A stretch of 64,000 nt of DNA. It comes from Burkholderiaceae bacterium. Lineage in GTDB: Bacteria > Pseudomonadota > Gammaproteobacteria > Burkholderiales > Burkholderiaceae_C. Positions 1 to 8,291 of the stretch are shown here, in pieces (position 1 is the stretch's first letter; every line of letters starts with the position of its first letter). The position numbers and the translations under genes are program-made. The stretch is from positions 1-64,000 of the forward strand of contig JAIESX010000020.1 of NCBI GenBank assembly GCA_019745555.1, written 5' to 3'. Under the pieces are notes generated by a model. That model saw only the letters and a program-made list of their open reading frames with translations. It searched no databases and was not told the DNA's origin.

Positions 1-125
1 GTGCCGCCGCCGGGCGGGAAGCCCACGAGGATCTTGACGGTGGAGGTGTCGGCCAGGGCCGGGCCGGCGACGAGCAGAGCGGCCGCGGCCAGGCCCAGGG
101 TGCGGCGCTTGAGGTTCATGAACAT
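1..125 (-). CDS. Bug-family tripartite tricarboxylate receptor, N-terminal fragment (cut by window edge)
   Basis: Only the first 41 codons lie in the window. They encode a signal peptide (basic MKRR-like start, alanine/leucine core, cleavage near ALA-D) followed by STVKILVGFPPGGGT. The VGFPPGG signature opens the mature part of Bug/TctC periplasmic receptors, which bind carboxylates for tripartite tricarboxylate transporters. Two ATGs six bases apart (125 and 119) are possible starts; a GGAG lies just upstream of the first. It follows lrgB on the same strand after a gap of about 70 bases, so it may be the last gene of the glycolate/lactate-type operon. The ligand cannot be judged from this fragment. 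Confidence 0.75.
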   Translation of the reverse strand, partial: MFMNLKRRTLGLAAAALLVAGPALADTSTVKILVGFPPGGG

Positions 126-192
126 GGGGTCACTCCGTGAGATGGGCAAAGGAAACAGCGGGCCATTCTGCACCAGCCGGCACGCCTGTCGC

Positions 193-918
193 TTACAGCC
201 AGCGGAACACCAGCGGGATCAGCAGCGAAGCCAGCACCACCTGCAGGCCCATGGCCAGGCCGGCGTAGGCGCCGGCATCAGCGTCGACCTGCAGGGCCCG
301 CGCCGCGCCGATGCCGTGCGAGGTCGTGCCCAGCGCAAAGCCGCGCGCCATCCAGCCCGCAGGCGTGGTGGGCACGCGCAGCAGGTCGAAGAGGTACTTG
401 CCGCTGAGCGCGCCGATCAGGCCCGTGAGCACGGCAAACACCGCGGCCAGCGCCGGGATGCCGCCGATCTTCTCGGCCACCCCCATGGCCACGGGCGCGG
501 TCACGGACTTGGTGGTCAGCGACTGCACCAGCTCGGTGGGCAAGCCGACGGCCAGGCCCAGGGCCCAGGCCGAGCCGGCCGCCGCAGCGCCGCCCACGAG
601 CGCGGCCAGCAGCAGCGGCAGCCAGCGCGCGCGCAGCTCCACGCGGCGCTGCCACAGCGGCCAGGCCAGCGCCACGACGGCGGGGCCGAGCAGGAAGTGG
701 ATGAACTGCGCGCCCGCGAAATAGGTCGGGTAGGGCACGCCCGTGATCAGCAGCACGCCGGCGATCAGCACCACGGTCCAGAGCACCGGATTGGCCCAGG
801 GCGCCTGGTTGCGCTGCAGATAGAAGGCCTGGGCCAGCACATAGACGGCCATCGTGGCCGTCAGGCCGAAGAGCGGCGTGCTCGAGAGGTAGACCCAGAG
901 TTCGACGAAGTTCTGCAT
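193..918 (-). CDS. lrgB: LrgB/CidB family membrane protein
   Basis: A 241-residue integral membrane protein with about six hydrophobic segments. The conserved LrgB core is visible: LTTKSVTAPVAMGVAEKIGG around residues 135-155 and a GTTSHGIGAARAL segment near residue 200. LrgB works with LrgA. Historically the pair was called antiholin-like, but bacterial LrgAB/PftAB pairs import pyruvate and the plant homologue PLGG1, an LrgA-LrgB fusion, exports glycolate and glycerate from plastids. The gene starts 4 bases after the lrgA stop and lies downstream of a glycolate/lactate oxidase gene, so transport of a small 2-hydroxy or 2-oxo acid is the better guess here. That role is inference. Confidence 0.9.
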   Translation of the reverse strand: MQNFVELWVYLSSTPLFGLTATMAVYVLAQAFYLQRNQAPWANPVLWTVVLIAGVLLITGVPYPTYFAGAQFIHFLLGPAVVALAWPLWQRRVELRARWLPLLLAALVGGAAAAGSAWALGLAVGLPTELVQSLTTKSVTAPVAMGVAEKIGGIPALAAVFAVLTGLIGALSGKYLFDLLRVPTTPAGWMARGFALGTTSHGIGAARALQVDADAGAYAGLAMGLQVVLASLLIPLVFRWL

Positions 919-922
919 GGCG

Positions 923-1270
923 CTATTTCTGTTCGGGCTTCATCAACGCGCGCAGCACCAGCGCGCTCACGCCCAGGCCGATCCAGGTCGAGAGGGCGAT
1001 GACGAGCAGCAGCCGCCCGCCGTACTCACCGAGCAGGCCCAGGTGCGTCATCACGCCCACGCCCACGGGCACGAAGAGCAGGGAGAGATGGCTCAGCAGA
1101 AAGTCGGCGCAGGCCGCCACCGGCGTGCGCACGGCCTCGATGTTCAGCGCCGCCAGCAGCAGCACCAGGCCGACGACGGGGCCGGGAAAGGGCAGGCGCA
1201 GCGCGTGGGCCAGCAGCTCGCCGGCGGATTGCAGGACCAGCAGCCAGGCAAATCCGCGCAGGGCTTGCAT
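923..1270 (-). CDS. lrgA: LrgA/CidA family membrane protein
   Basis: A 115-residue protein with four hydrophobic helices, the normal size for LrgA/CidA. The family motifs LPFPGPVVGLVLLL (residues about 26-39) and LFVPVGVGVM (about 65-74) are present. It is the small partner of LrgB. Its ATG lies 2 bases after the stop of the glcD-like gene upstream and its own stop is 4 bases before lrgB, so the three genes are almost certainly one transcript. Co-translation with an FAD-linked 2-hydroxyacid oxidase argues for a carboxylate transporter role rather than a lysis role. That reading rests on context. Confidence 0.9.
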   Translation of the reverse strand: MQALRGFAWLLVLQSAGELLAHALRLPFPGPVVGLVLLLAALNIEAVRTPVAACADFLLSHLSLLFVPVGVGVMTHLGLLGEYGGRLLLVIALSTWIGLGVSALVLRALMKPEQK

Positions 1271-1272
1271 GC

Positions 1273-2775
1273 TCAGAAGCGCGGCAGGTCCGGATGGCTG
1301 ATCTTGCCGCCACGCACCAGCATCTTGCCGTACTCGGCGCAGCGGTTATGCGTGGGGATGACCTTGCCCGGGTTGAGCGTGCCCTGCGGGTCGAAGGCGC
1401 GCTTCACGCCCAGCATCTGTGCGTTTTCCTCGGCGCTGAACTGCACGCACATGCTGTTGAGTTTTTCCACGCCCACGCCGTGCTCGCCCGTCACCGTGCC
1501 GCCCATGGCCACGCTGGTTTCCAGGATGTCGGCGCCGAAGAGCTCGCAGCGGTGCAGCTGGTCCTTGTCATTGGCATCGAAGAGGATCAGCGGGTGCAGG
1601 TTGCCGTCGCCCGCATGGAAGACGTTGAGGCACTTGAGACCGTACTTGCCTTCCATCTCCTGGATGGCCAGCAGGATGTCGGCCAGGCGCTTGCGCGGAA
1701 TGGTCGAGTCCATGCACATGTAGTCGGGCGCCATGCGGCCGCTGGCCGGGAAGGCGTTCTTGCGCCCGCTCCAGTAGCGCAGGCGCTCGGCCTCGTTCTT
1801 GCTGACGGCAATGGCGGTGGCGCCCGCCTTGCGCAGCACCTCGCTCATGCGGCCGATCTCCTCTTCCACCTCCTCGGGCGTGCCGTCGCTCTCGCACAGC
1901 AGGATGGCCGCGGCATTCAGGTCATAGCCGGCGTGCACAAAGTCTTCCACCGCGGCTGTCATGGGCTGGTCCATCATCTCCAGCCCGGCCGGGATGATGC
2001 CTGCGGCAATCACCGCCGCCACGGCGTCACCGGCCTTGCGCACGTCGTCGAAGCTGGCCATGATGCAGCGCGCGAGCTGCGGCTTGGGCACCAGCTTGAC
2101 GGTGACTTCCACCGTCACGGCCAGCATGCCCTCGGAGCCGATGAAGACGCTGAGCAGGTCGTAGCCCGGCACGTCCAGCGCCTCGCTGCCGAACTCGATG
2201 GGCTCGCCCGCCACGGTGTAGCCCCGGACCTTGAGCACGTTGTGCACCGTCAGGCCGTACTTGAGGCAGTGCACACCGCCCGAGTTCTCGGCCACATTGC
2301 CGCCGATGGTGCAGGCGATCTGGCTCGACGGGTCGGGCGCGTAATACATGCCATAGGGCGCAGCCGCCTCGCTGATGGCCAGGTTGCGCACGCCGGCCTG
2401 CACCACGGCCGTACGGCTCACGGGGTCGATCTTGAGAATCTGGTTGAACTTGGCCAGCGAGAGCGTCACGCCCATGGCATGGGGCATGGCGCCACCCGAG
2501 AGGCCGGTGCCCGCGCCGCGCGCCACCACGGGCACGCCGAGTGCGTGGCAGGCCTTGAGCACGGCCTGGACCTGGGCCTCGGTCTCGGGCAGGGCCACCA
2601 CCAGCGGGCGCTGGCGGTAGGCCGTGAGGCCGTCGCATTCGTAAGGCGTGGTGTCTTCGGCCTGCCAGAGCAGGGCGTGGGCCGGCAGCACGGCCGAGAG
2701 CGCGCGCACGATCTGGGCCTGGCGCTCGGCGCGCTGCAGGCTCTCGGCTTGCGTGGGGGTGGCGGGGGCATTCAT
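1273..2775 (-). CDS. glcD: FAD-linked oxidase, glycolate oxidase subunit GlcD / D-lactate dehydrogenase type
   Basis: A 500-residue flavoprotein of the vanillyl-alcohol-oxidase/PCMH fold. The FAD-binding half carries PVVARGAGTGLSGG near residue 85 and the IGGNVAENSGGVHCLKYG segment near residue 160. The FAD-oxidase C-terminal half has NVFHAGDGNLHPLI near residue 385 and the GEHGVGVEK motif near residue 435, as in GlcD and bacterial D-lactate dehydrogenases. It should oxidise glycolate or D-lactate and pass electrons to the quinone pool. No GlcE or GlcF follows; instead lrgA and lrgB do. The ATG is 57 bases from the divergent psd start, leaving a short shared promoter region. Glycolate versus D-lactate cannot be decided from sequence. 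Confidence 0.88.
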   Translation of the reverse strand: MNAPATPTQAESLQRAERQAQIVRALSAVLPAHALLWQAEDTTPYECDGLTAYRQRPLVVALPETEAQVQAVLKACHALGVPVVARGAGTGLSGGAMPHAMGVTLSLAKFNQILKIDPVSRTAVVQAGVRNLAISEAAAPYGMYYAPDPSSQIACTIGGNVAENSGGVHCLKYGLTVHNVLKVRGYTVAGEPIEFGSEALDVPGYDLLSVFIGSEGMLAVTVEVTVKLVPKPQLARCIMASFDDVRKAGDAVAAVIAAGIIPAGLEMMDQPMTAAVEDFVHAGYDLNAAAILLCESDGTPEEVEEEIGRMSEVLRKAGATAIAVSKNEAERLRYWSGRKNAFPASGRMAPDYMCMDSTIPRKRLADILLAIQEMEGKYGLKCLNVFHAGDGNLHPLILFDANDKDQLHRCELFGADILETSVAMGGTVTGEHGVGVEKLNSMCVQFSAEENAQMLGVKRAFDPQGTLNPGKVIPTHNRCAEYGKMLVRGGKISHPDLPRF

Positions 2776-2832
2776 GATCAGGCCATTTTAGGGATAATTC
2801 CCCGCTTCCTTACTCTGATTCAGGCGGTTTCC

Positions 2833-3681
2833 GTGTCCGATCGTCTTGCGGTGCTGCCGCAGTATCTGCTGCCCAAAAAGGCGCTGACCTCTTTCGCCGG
2901 CCTGGTGGCCGGTTCGCAGATGGGGGCCATCACCACGGGCATCATCCGCCGCTTCATCCGCCGCTACAACGTCAACATGGCCGAGGCGGCCAATCCGGAC
3001 CCTGCCAGCTACGCCAGCTTCAACGACTTCTTCACCCGCGCGCTGAAAGACGGTGCCCGCCCGCTGGCCGATGCCACCTGGGTCTGCCCGGTGGACGGCG
3101 CCATCAGCCAGTTCGGCCCGATCGAACGCGACCAGATCTTCCAGGCCAAGGGCCACCGCTACAGCACCACGGCCCTCGTCGGCGGTGACGCCACGCTGGC
3201 GGCCCAGTTCGACAACGGCCACTTCGCCACGCTGTATCTCAGCCCGCGCGACTACCACCGCATCCACATGCCCTGCAAAGGCACGCTCACGCGCATGATC
3301 TATGTGCCGGGCGAGCTGTTCTCGGTCAACCCCACCACGGCGCGCGGCGTGCCCGGCCTGTTCGCGCGCAACGAGCGCGTGGTCTGCGTCTTCGACACCG
3401 CTCATGGGCCGCTGGTGCTGGTGCTGGTGGGGGCCACCATCGTCGGCAGCATGGCCACGGTCTGGCACGGCGTGGTCAACCCGCCGCGCCGGCCTCAGGT
3501 GACCGAATGGCACTACCAGGGGCAGGGGATCACCCTCGAAAAAGGCGCCGAAATGGGCCGTTTCCTCCTCGGCTCCACCGTCGTGATGCTCTGGCCCCAG
3601 ACGTCCATGGGCTTCAACCCGGACTGGGCGCCCGCCCGCCCGATCCGGCTTGGTGAGAAAATGGCGCATTCACTGTCTTAA
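2833..3681 (+). CDS. psd: Phosphatidylserine decarboxylase proenzyme
   Basis: A 282-residue enzyme that makes phosphatidylethanolamine from phosphatidylserine at the inner membrane. The LGST self-cleavage motif is intact (FLLGSTVV near residue 250); its serine becomes the pyruvoyl cofactor of the small alpha chain. Other Psd landmarks are YASFNDFFTR near residue 60, PVDGAISQFG near residue 90 and SPRDYHRIHMP near residue 140. I chose the GTG start because it gives the usual Psd N-terminus SDRLAVLPQYLLPKKALT; the frame is open far upstream, but that part is antisense to glcD and has no Psd similarity. It is divergent from glcD. Confidence 0.93.
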   Translation: MSDRLAVLPQYLLPKKALTSFAGLVAGSQMGAITTGIIRRFIRRYNVNMAEAANPDPASYASFNDFFTRALKDGARPLADATWVCPVDGAISQFGPIERDQIFQAKGHRYSTTALVGGDATLAAQFDNGHFATLYLSPRDYHRIHMPCKGTLTRMIYVPGELFSVNPTTARGVPGLFARNERVVCVFDTAHGPLVLVLVGATIVGSMATVWHGVVNPPRRPQVTEWHYQGQGITLEKGAEMGRFLLGSTVVMLWPQTSMGFNPDWAPARPIRLGEKMAHSLS

Positions 3682-3692
3682 ACGGAGTTTTT

Positions 3693-4847
3693 ATGCCCGC
3701 ACTTTTGCCCAACGTGGACCCGGACGGCCTGCTCGAGTTCTCGGTGGTCTACACCGACCGAGCGCTCAACCACATGTCCAAGCGCTTCCAGGGTGTGATG
3801 CGGGACATCTCCGGCATCCTCAAAGAGGTCTACAAAGCCAAGTCCTCGGTGCTCGTGCCTGGCAGCGGCACCTTCGGCATGGAATCCGTGGCGCGCCAGT
3901 TCGCCACCGGCAAGAAGACCCTGGTCATCCGCAACGGCTGGTTCAGCTACCGCTGGACCCAGATCTTCGAGATGGGCAGCATCCCCGCCAGCTCCACCGT
4001 GCTCAAGGCGCGTCGCGTGGGCACCGGCTCGCAGGCCCAGTGGATCCCCTGCCCTGTGGAAGAGGTCGTGGCCGCGATCAAGGCCGAGAAGCCCGACGTG
4101 GTCTTCGCCCCGCACGTCGAGACCTCGGCAGGCATGGTCCTGCCCGACGACTACCTGAAGAAGGTCACCGACGCCGTCCATGAAGTGGGCGGCCTCTTCG
4201 TGCTGGACTGCATCGCCTCCGGCTGCCTCTGGGTCGACATGCAGGCCACGGGCGTGGACGTGCTGGTCAGCGCGCCCCAGAAGGGCTGGAGCGGCTCCCC
4301 GGCTTGCGCCATGGTCATGCTCAGCGAGCGCGCCCGCAAGGCCATCGACGGCACCACCAGCACCAGCTTTGCCGCCGATCTCAAGAAGTGGCTGCAGATC
4401 ATGGAAGCCTATGAAAGCGGCGGCCACATGTACCACACCACCATGCCCACCGACGCCCTGGCGCGTCTGGACCAGGTGATGCGTGAGACCAAGGAGTACG
4501 GTTTCGATAAGGTGCGCCAGGAGCAGATCACCCTGGGCAACAAGGTACGCGCGCTGATGGAGGCCCGCGGTTTCGTCAGCGTGGCCGCCGAGGGCTTCAA
4601 GGCCCCGGGCGTGGTCGTGAGCTACACCACCGACCCCGAGATCCAGAACAGCAAGAAGTTCCTGGCCCTGGGCCTGCAGACCGCCGCCGGCGTGCCCCTG
4701 CAGTGCGACGAGCCCGCAGATTTCAGCACCTTCCGCATCGGCCTCTTCGGCCTGGACAAGCTGCACAACCCGGACCGCAGCGTGGCCCAGCTGGCCGCCG
4801 CGCTGGACAAGCTTGGGTATGTGGAGAAGGTGGCGCAGGCGGCCTGA
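3693..4847 (+). CDS. Class V aminotransferase, alanine/serine-glyoxylate aminotransferase type
   Basis: A 384-residue PLP enzyme. VPGSGTFGMESVARQF near residue 56 is the phosphate-binding turn, VLDCIASGCLWVDMQ near residue 172 holds the cofactor aspartate, and SAPQKGWSG near residue 193 carries the Schiff-base lysine. A C-terminal FRIGLFG segment supplies the usual substrate arginine. The family transfers amino groups to glyoxylate or pyruvate. It begins 11 bases after psd behind an ACGGAG ribosome site, so the two may be co-transcribed. With the glycolate-oxidase operon next door, glyoxylate to glycine conversion is a sensible role, but the amino donor is unknown. A strong terminator follows directly. 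Confidence 0.85.
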   Translation: MPALLPNVDPDGLLEFSVVYTDRALNHMSKRFQGVMRDISGILKEVYKAKSSVLVPGSGTFGMESVARQFATGKKTLVIRNGWFSYRWTQIFEMGSIPASSTVLKARRVGTGSQAQWIPCPVEEVVAAIKAEKPDVVFAPHVETSAGMVLPDDYLKKVTDAVHEVGGLFVLDCIASGCLWVDMQATGVDVLVSAPQKGWSGSPACAMVMLSERARKAIDGTTSTSFAADLKKWLQIMEAYESGGHMYHTTMPTDALARLDQVMRETKEYGFDKVRQEQITLGNKVRALMEARGFVSVAAEGFKAPGVVVSYTTDPEIQNSKKFLALGLQTAAGVPLQCDEPADFSTFRIGLFGLDKLHNPDRSVAQLAAALDKLGYVEKVAQAA

Positions 4848-4871
4848 TCTTTTCAAGCTGCATCAAACAGG

Positions 4872-4906
4872 AAGCCCCGGGTTTCACGCCCCGGGGCTTT
4901 TTGTTT
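4872..4906 (+). terminator. Rho-independent terminator after the class V aminotransferase
   Basis: A perfect 9-base inverted repeat (AAGCCCCGG at 4872-4880, CCGGGGCTT at 4891-4899) with a 10-base loop is followed by a T-rich run. It closes the psd/aminotransferase transcript. The loop contains the stop codon of the convergent gene on the other strand, so the same hairpin lies at the 3' end of both transcripts. Confidence 0.9.
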
Positions 4907-5546
4907 TCCGCATCGCGCCGGAAAGCAAGACATTGCGAGCCTTGACGTTCGGAACGGCATCGAGCAAGGCTTGCGCGACAGCAGAAGCCGGAATAGGTTT
5001 GTAGTTGGCGGGGATAAGGAAACCCAGCACCCTGGCAATCCCCTCTCCGATCGCTTCGCCGGACCGCCTGGGCTGCCCCAGGACCTCCCGGTCGCCGGCC
5101 AGCAGTGAGGGGCGGGCGATGACGAGGCCCTCGAAGGGCAGCTGCGTCAGCGCGTCTTCCAGCTCGCCCTTGACGCGGTTGTAAAAAATCCTGGAACGGG
5201 CATCGGCGCCCATGGCGCTCACCAGGCCCACTTTCTTCACGCCAGCGGCGAGCGCGGCTTTGGCGACGTTGAGGTTGGCGTCGTAGTCGAGCGCGCGAAA
5301 GGCGCCCTGGCTGCCGGCGACCTTGATCGTGGTGCCGAGGGCCAGGTACAGCTCGTCGGCGGGCGGCAGCGGCGGCAGGGCGGCGAAGTCGACGATGTGG
5401 GTCACCAGCTTGGAGTGCCGCATGGCCGGCGCTCGGCGCCCCAGGCTGTGCACCGCGCTCACGCCGGGGTCGGCCAGCAGGCCCTGGAGGATGTGCTGGC
5501 CCACCAGACCGGTGGCGCCTGCAAGGATGACGGTGCGTTGGCTCAT
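4884..5546 (-). CDS. NAD(P)-binding oxidoreductase, atypical SDR (HTATIP2/TIP30-like)
   Basis: A 220-residue Rossmann protein. The dinucleotide motif GATGLVGQ sits at residues 10-17, LALGTTIKVAGSQGAFRALDYD is near residue 70, and YNRVKGELE near residue 122 contains the YxxxK pair of the SDR fold. The family comprises small NAD(P)-binding proteins of uncertain substrate, many annotated as epimerase or NAD(P)H-binding protein. The gene stands alone on the minus strand, converging on the aminotransferase; its TGA lies inside the loop of the shared terminator. I cannot name a substrate. Confidence 0.75.
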   Translation of the reverse strand: MSQRTVILAGATGLVGQHILQGLLADPGVSAVHSLGRRAPAMRHSKLVTHIVDFAALPPLPPADELYLALGTTIKVAGSQGAFRALDYDANLNVAKAALAAGVKKVGLVSAMGADARSRIFYNRVKGELEDALTQLPFEGLVIARPSLLAGDREVLGQPRRSGEAIGEGIARVLGFLIPANYKPIPASAVAQALLDAVPNVKARNVLLSGAMRKTKSPGA

Positions 5547-5599
5547 GCGCAGATTCTGCTCCCGCTGCTGTTCCTCGGGAAGCCTGGCGCCCGCGCATG

Positions 5600-5635
5600 A
5601 AAAAACCGCCGCGGCTCTGGCGAACCGGGGCGGTT
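5600..5635 (-). terminator. Rho-independent terminator after purU
   Basis: Read on the minus strand, AACCGCC pairs with GGCGGTT across an 18-base loop and is followed by six T residues. It lies 20 bases downstream of the purU stop and before the next minus-strand gene, so it ends the purU transcript. Confidence 0.8.
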
Positions 5636-5654
5636 GATCGGTGGCGTGAACAGC

Positions 5655-6503
5655 TTATTTGAAGATCACCGTCTTGTGCCCGTTGAGGATCACGCGGTGT
5701 TCGCTGTGCCATTTCACGGCGCGGGCCAGCACCTGGCTTTCGGTGTCGCGGCCGATGGCGGTCAGGTCTTCCACGGTCTTGCTGTGGTCTACGCGGGCCA
5801 CGTCCTGCTCGATGATGGGGCCTTCGTCGAGGTCGGCCGTCACGTAGTGGGCGGTGGCGCCGATGAGCTTCACGCCGCGGTCGTGCGCCTGGTAGTAGGG
5901 CTTGGCGCCCTTGAAGCTGGGCAGGAAGCTGTGGTGGATGTTGATGGCCTTGCCGCTGAGCTTGCGGCAGAGGTCGTCACTCAGCACCTGCATATAGCGC
6001 GCCAGCACCACGAGTTCGGCCCCTTCGGCCTGCACCACTTCGTACTGCTTGGCCTCGGCCTGGGGCTTGGTGGCGGCCGTCACCGGGATGTGGTGGAAGG
6101 GCACGTTGTAGCTCGCGGCCAGCTGGTAGAAGTCGCGGTGGTTGGAGACGATGGCGCGGATGTCGATGGGCAGCAGGCCGATCTTCCAGCGGAACAGCAG
6201 GTCGTTGAGGCAGTGGCCTTCCTTGCTGACGAAGAGCACGGTGCGCATGGCCTGGTCGGCGGGGTTCAGCGTCCACTGCATGTTGAAGGGCTCGGCGAAG
6301 AGCTTGAGCTGCACCTGCAGATCCTCGTACGTCACCTGACCGCAGGAGAACTGCACACGCATGAAGAACAGGCCGGTGGCGTGGTCGTTGTACTGGGCGG
6401 CTTCTTCGATGTTGCCGCCGCGCTCGAGCAGGAAACCGGAAACGGCGTGCACGAGGCCCAGGCGGTCCGGGCAGGAGAAGGTGAGGATATAGGCTTGGCT
6501 CAT
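5655..6503 (-). CDS. purU: Formyltetrahydrofolate deformylase
   Basis: A 282-residue protein with an N-terminal ACT domain (ILTFSCPDRLGLVHAVSGFL, residues about 5-25) and a C-terminal formyl-transferase fold. The catalytic triad of the fold is visible: Asn in INIHHSFLPSFKGAKPY near residue 215, the His just after it, and the Asp in TADLDEGPIIEQ near residue 250. PurU hydrolyses 10-formyl-THF to formate and THF, balancing the one-carbon pool; the ACT domain senses glycine/methionine in E. coli. The ATG giving MSQAYILTFSC was chosen because the longer open frame upstream overlaps the divergent aminotransferase. It is followed by its own terminator. Confidence 0.95.
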   Translation of the reverse strand: MSQAYILTFSCPDRLGLVHAVSGFLLERGGNIEEAAQYNDHATGLFFMRVQFSCGQVTYEDLQVQLKLFAEPFNMQWTLNPADQAMRTVLFVSKEGHCLNDLLFRWKIGLLPIDIRAIVSNHRDFYQLAASYNVPFHHIPVTAATKPQAEAKQYEVVQAEGAELVVLARYMQVLSDDLCRKLSGKAINIHHSFLPSFKGAKPYYQAHDRGVKLIGATAHYVTADLDEGPIIEQDVARVDHSKTVEDLTAIGRDTESQVLARAVKWHSEHRVILNGHKTVIFK

Positions 6504-6596
6504 GGAAACCCTTGTGGCAGGATGGGGTGATCTGGGACGCGTTCGCTCATGACGTTCGCGGCCCTCCATTGTCGCAATTTTCAGGAGACGGCTCGC

Positions 6597-7937
6597 ATGG
6601 CCCGCGCTGACATCCCGCTGCAGTCCCAGTGGCTGCCCTTCACGCCCAACCGCAGTTTCGCCCTCGATCCGCGCGTCTTCGTGGCCGCCGAGGGCATGCA
6701 CTTCACCACGCATGACGGCCGCCGGGTGCTGGACGGCATCTCCAGCCTCTGGTGCGTGGGCGCGGGCCACAAGCGGCGCGAGATCAACGCGGCCATCAAC
6801 CGCCAGCTGGAGACCCTGGACTACGCCACCGCCTTCCAGAGCGGCAACGACCGCTCCTTCGAGGCGGCTGAGCGCATCACGGCGCTGGCGCCGGGCGACC
6901 TGAACAAGGTGCTGTTCTGCAGCTCGGGCAGCGAGGCCGTGGACACGGCGCTCAAGGTGGCGCTGGCCTGGCACCGGGCACGCGGCCAGGCCCAGCGCAC
7001 CGTCTTCATCGGCCGCGAGCGTGGCTACCACGGCGTGGGCTTCGGCGGCATCAGCGTGGGCGGCATCCCGGCCAACCGCAAGACGTTTTCAGGCGCGCTG
7101 CTGCCACGCGTGGACCACCTGCGTTTCATCCACGACCCGGTCAAGCACGCCTATTACAACGGCGTGGAGCCGGTGTGGGACGAGGACCTGCTGCTGGAGC
7201 TGGAACAGCGCATCCTGCCCCTGCACGACCCGTCCAATGTGGCGGCGGTCATCGTCGAGCCCGTGGCGGGCAGTGCCGGCTGGTACGTGCCGCCCCAGGG
7301 CTATCTCAAGCGCCTGCGCGAGATCTGCGACCGCCACGGCATCCTGCTGATCTTCGACGAGGTCATCACCGGCTTCGGCCGCCTGGGCACGCCCTTCGGC
7401 GCCGATTACTACGGCGTGGTGCCGGACCTGCTGACCTTCGCCAAGTGCGTGACCAACGGCGTCATCCCCCTGGGCGGCGTGCTTTGCCGCCAGCACGTCT
7501 TCGACGGCGTGATGGACGCACACCGCGACAGCCCGGCGCACCAGATCGAGCTGTTCCACGGCTACACCTACTCGGGCCACCCCGTGGCCTGCGCCGCGGC
7601 CGTGGCCACGCTGGACCTGATGCGCGACGAAGACCTGTTCGCGCGCGCGGGCCGCATGGGCAAGGTGCTCGGTGATGTGGCCCATGCCACGCTCAAGGGC
7701 CTGCCGCATGTGGTGGGCATCCGCAGCCTGGGCCTGGCGACGGCGGTCGAGCTCGAAAGCCGACCGGGCCTGGTGGGCCAGCGCGCCTACGAGGTCTTCC
7801 TCGACTGCTTCAAACAGGGCGTGCTGGTGCGACCGGCCGGCGAGAACGTGGTGCTGGCGCCGGCCTATGTGGTCGAGACCGACCAGATCGCGCAGATTGT
7901 CGAGACCCTGGCCCGGGCTTTGCGCAGGCTGGCCTGA
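6597..7937 (+). CDS. Class III aminotransferase, beta-alanine (omega-amino acid)-pyruvate transaminase type
   Basis: A 446-residue PLP enzyme. The start is set by an AGGAG nine bases before the ATG; an in-frame ATG 48 bases upstream lacks such a site. Class III landmarks are SSLWCVGAGHKRREI near residue 50, FCSSGSEAVDTALK near residue 105, GERGYHG-like RERGYHGVGF near residue 140, IFDEVITGFGRLG near residue 255 with the cofactor aspartate, and TFAKCVTNGVIPLGG near residue 285 carrying the PLP lysine. The closest named family is the beta-alanine/omega-amino acid:pyruvate transaminases. It is divergent from purU and converges on cutA with 10 bases between stops. Confidence 0.85.
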   Translation: MARADIPLQSQWLPFTPNRSFALDPRVFVAAEGMHFTTHDGRRVLDGISSLWCVGAGHKRREINAAINRQLETLDYATAFQSGNDRSFEAAERITALAPGDLNKVLFCSSGSEAVDTALKVALAWHRARGQAQRTVFIGRERGYHGVGFGGISVGGIPANRKTFSGALLPRVDHLRFIHDPVKHAYYNGVEPVWDEDLLLELEQRILPLHDPSNVAAVIVEPVAGSAGWYVPPQGYLKRLREICDRHGILLIFDEVITGFGRLGTPFGADYYGVVPDLLTFAKCVTNGVIPLGGVLCRQHVFDGVMDAHRDSPAHQIELFHGYTYSGHPVACAAAVATLDLMRDEDLFARAGRMGKVLGDVAHATLKGLPHVVGIRSLGLATAVELESRPGLVGQRAYEVFLDCFKQGVLVRPAGENVVLAPAYVVETDQIAQIVETLARALRRLA

Positions 7938-7947
7938 GCGCTGAGTT

Positions 7948-8280
7948 TCAGGCCGCCCCGGTGTTGGTGTCCACCCAGGCGAGGTAGGTCGCGCTGCCTG
8001 CCGTGATGGGCAGGCAAATGATCTCGGGTGTGTCATAGGGATGGCGCTCGCGCAGCCAGGCTTCGAGCTGCGGGTAGAGCGCGCGACGCGTCTTGATGCT
8101 CAGCAGCCATTCGGGCTCGTCGTGCGCGCGCTCCTGCCAGACGTAGTAGCTGCGGATGGCCTGCACCTGCACGCAGGCCGCGAGCCGGGCCTGCACCAGG
8201 GCGCGGGCCAGCTCGGCGGCCTGGGCTTCGCTGGGCAGGGCGGTCTGCACCACGCAGTAATCAGACGTGTCGTCGCTCAT
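7948..8280 (-). CDS. cutA: CutA1 divalent-cation tolerance protein
   Basis: A 110-residue protein covering the whole CutA1 domain. Family features are ELARALVQARLAACVQV near residue 24, SYYVWQ near residue 45, EWLLSIKTR near residue 57 and HPYDTPEIICLPI near residue 80. CutA1 forms very stable trimers related to PII proteins; the historical link to copper tolerance is weak and its real function is not settled. It is a single gene, with its start 11 bases from the divergent membrane protein to the right. Confidence 0.93.
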   Translation of the reverse strand: MSDDTSDYCVVQTALPSEAQAAELARALVQARLAACVQVQAIRSYYVWQERAHDEPEWLLSIKTRRALYPQLEAWLRERHPYDTPEIICLPITAGSATYLAWVDTNTGAA

Positions 8281-8291
8281 GAAATCCTCCG

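Noticed and set aside
1294-2832. Long in-frame extension upstream of psd
   Set aside because: It runs antisense through glcD and lacks similarity to Psd; the GTG at 2833 gives a normal-length enzyme.
6504-7031. N-terminal extension of purU
   Set aside because: It lies antisense to the class III aminotransferase and adds a low-complexity sequence before the ACT domain.
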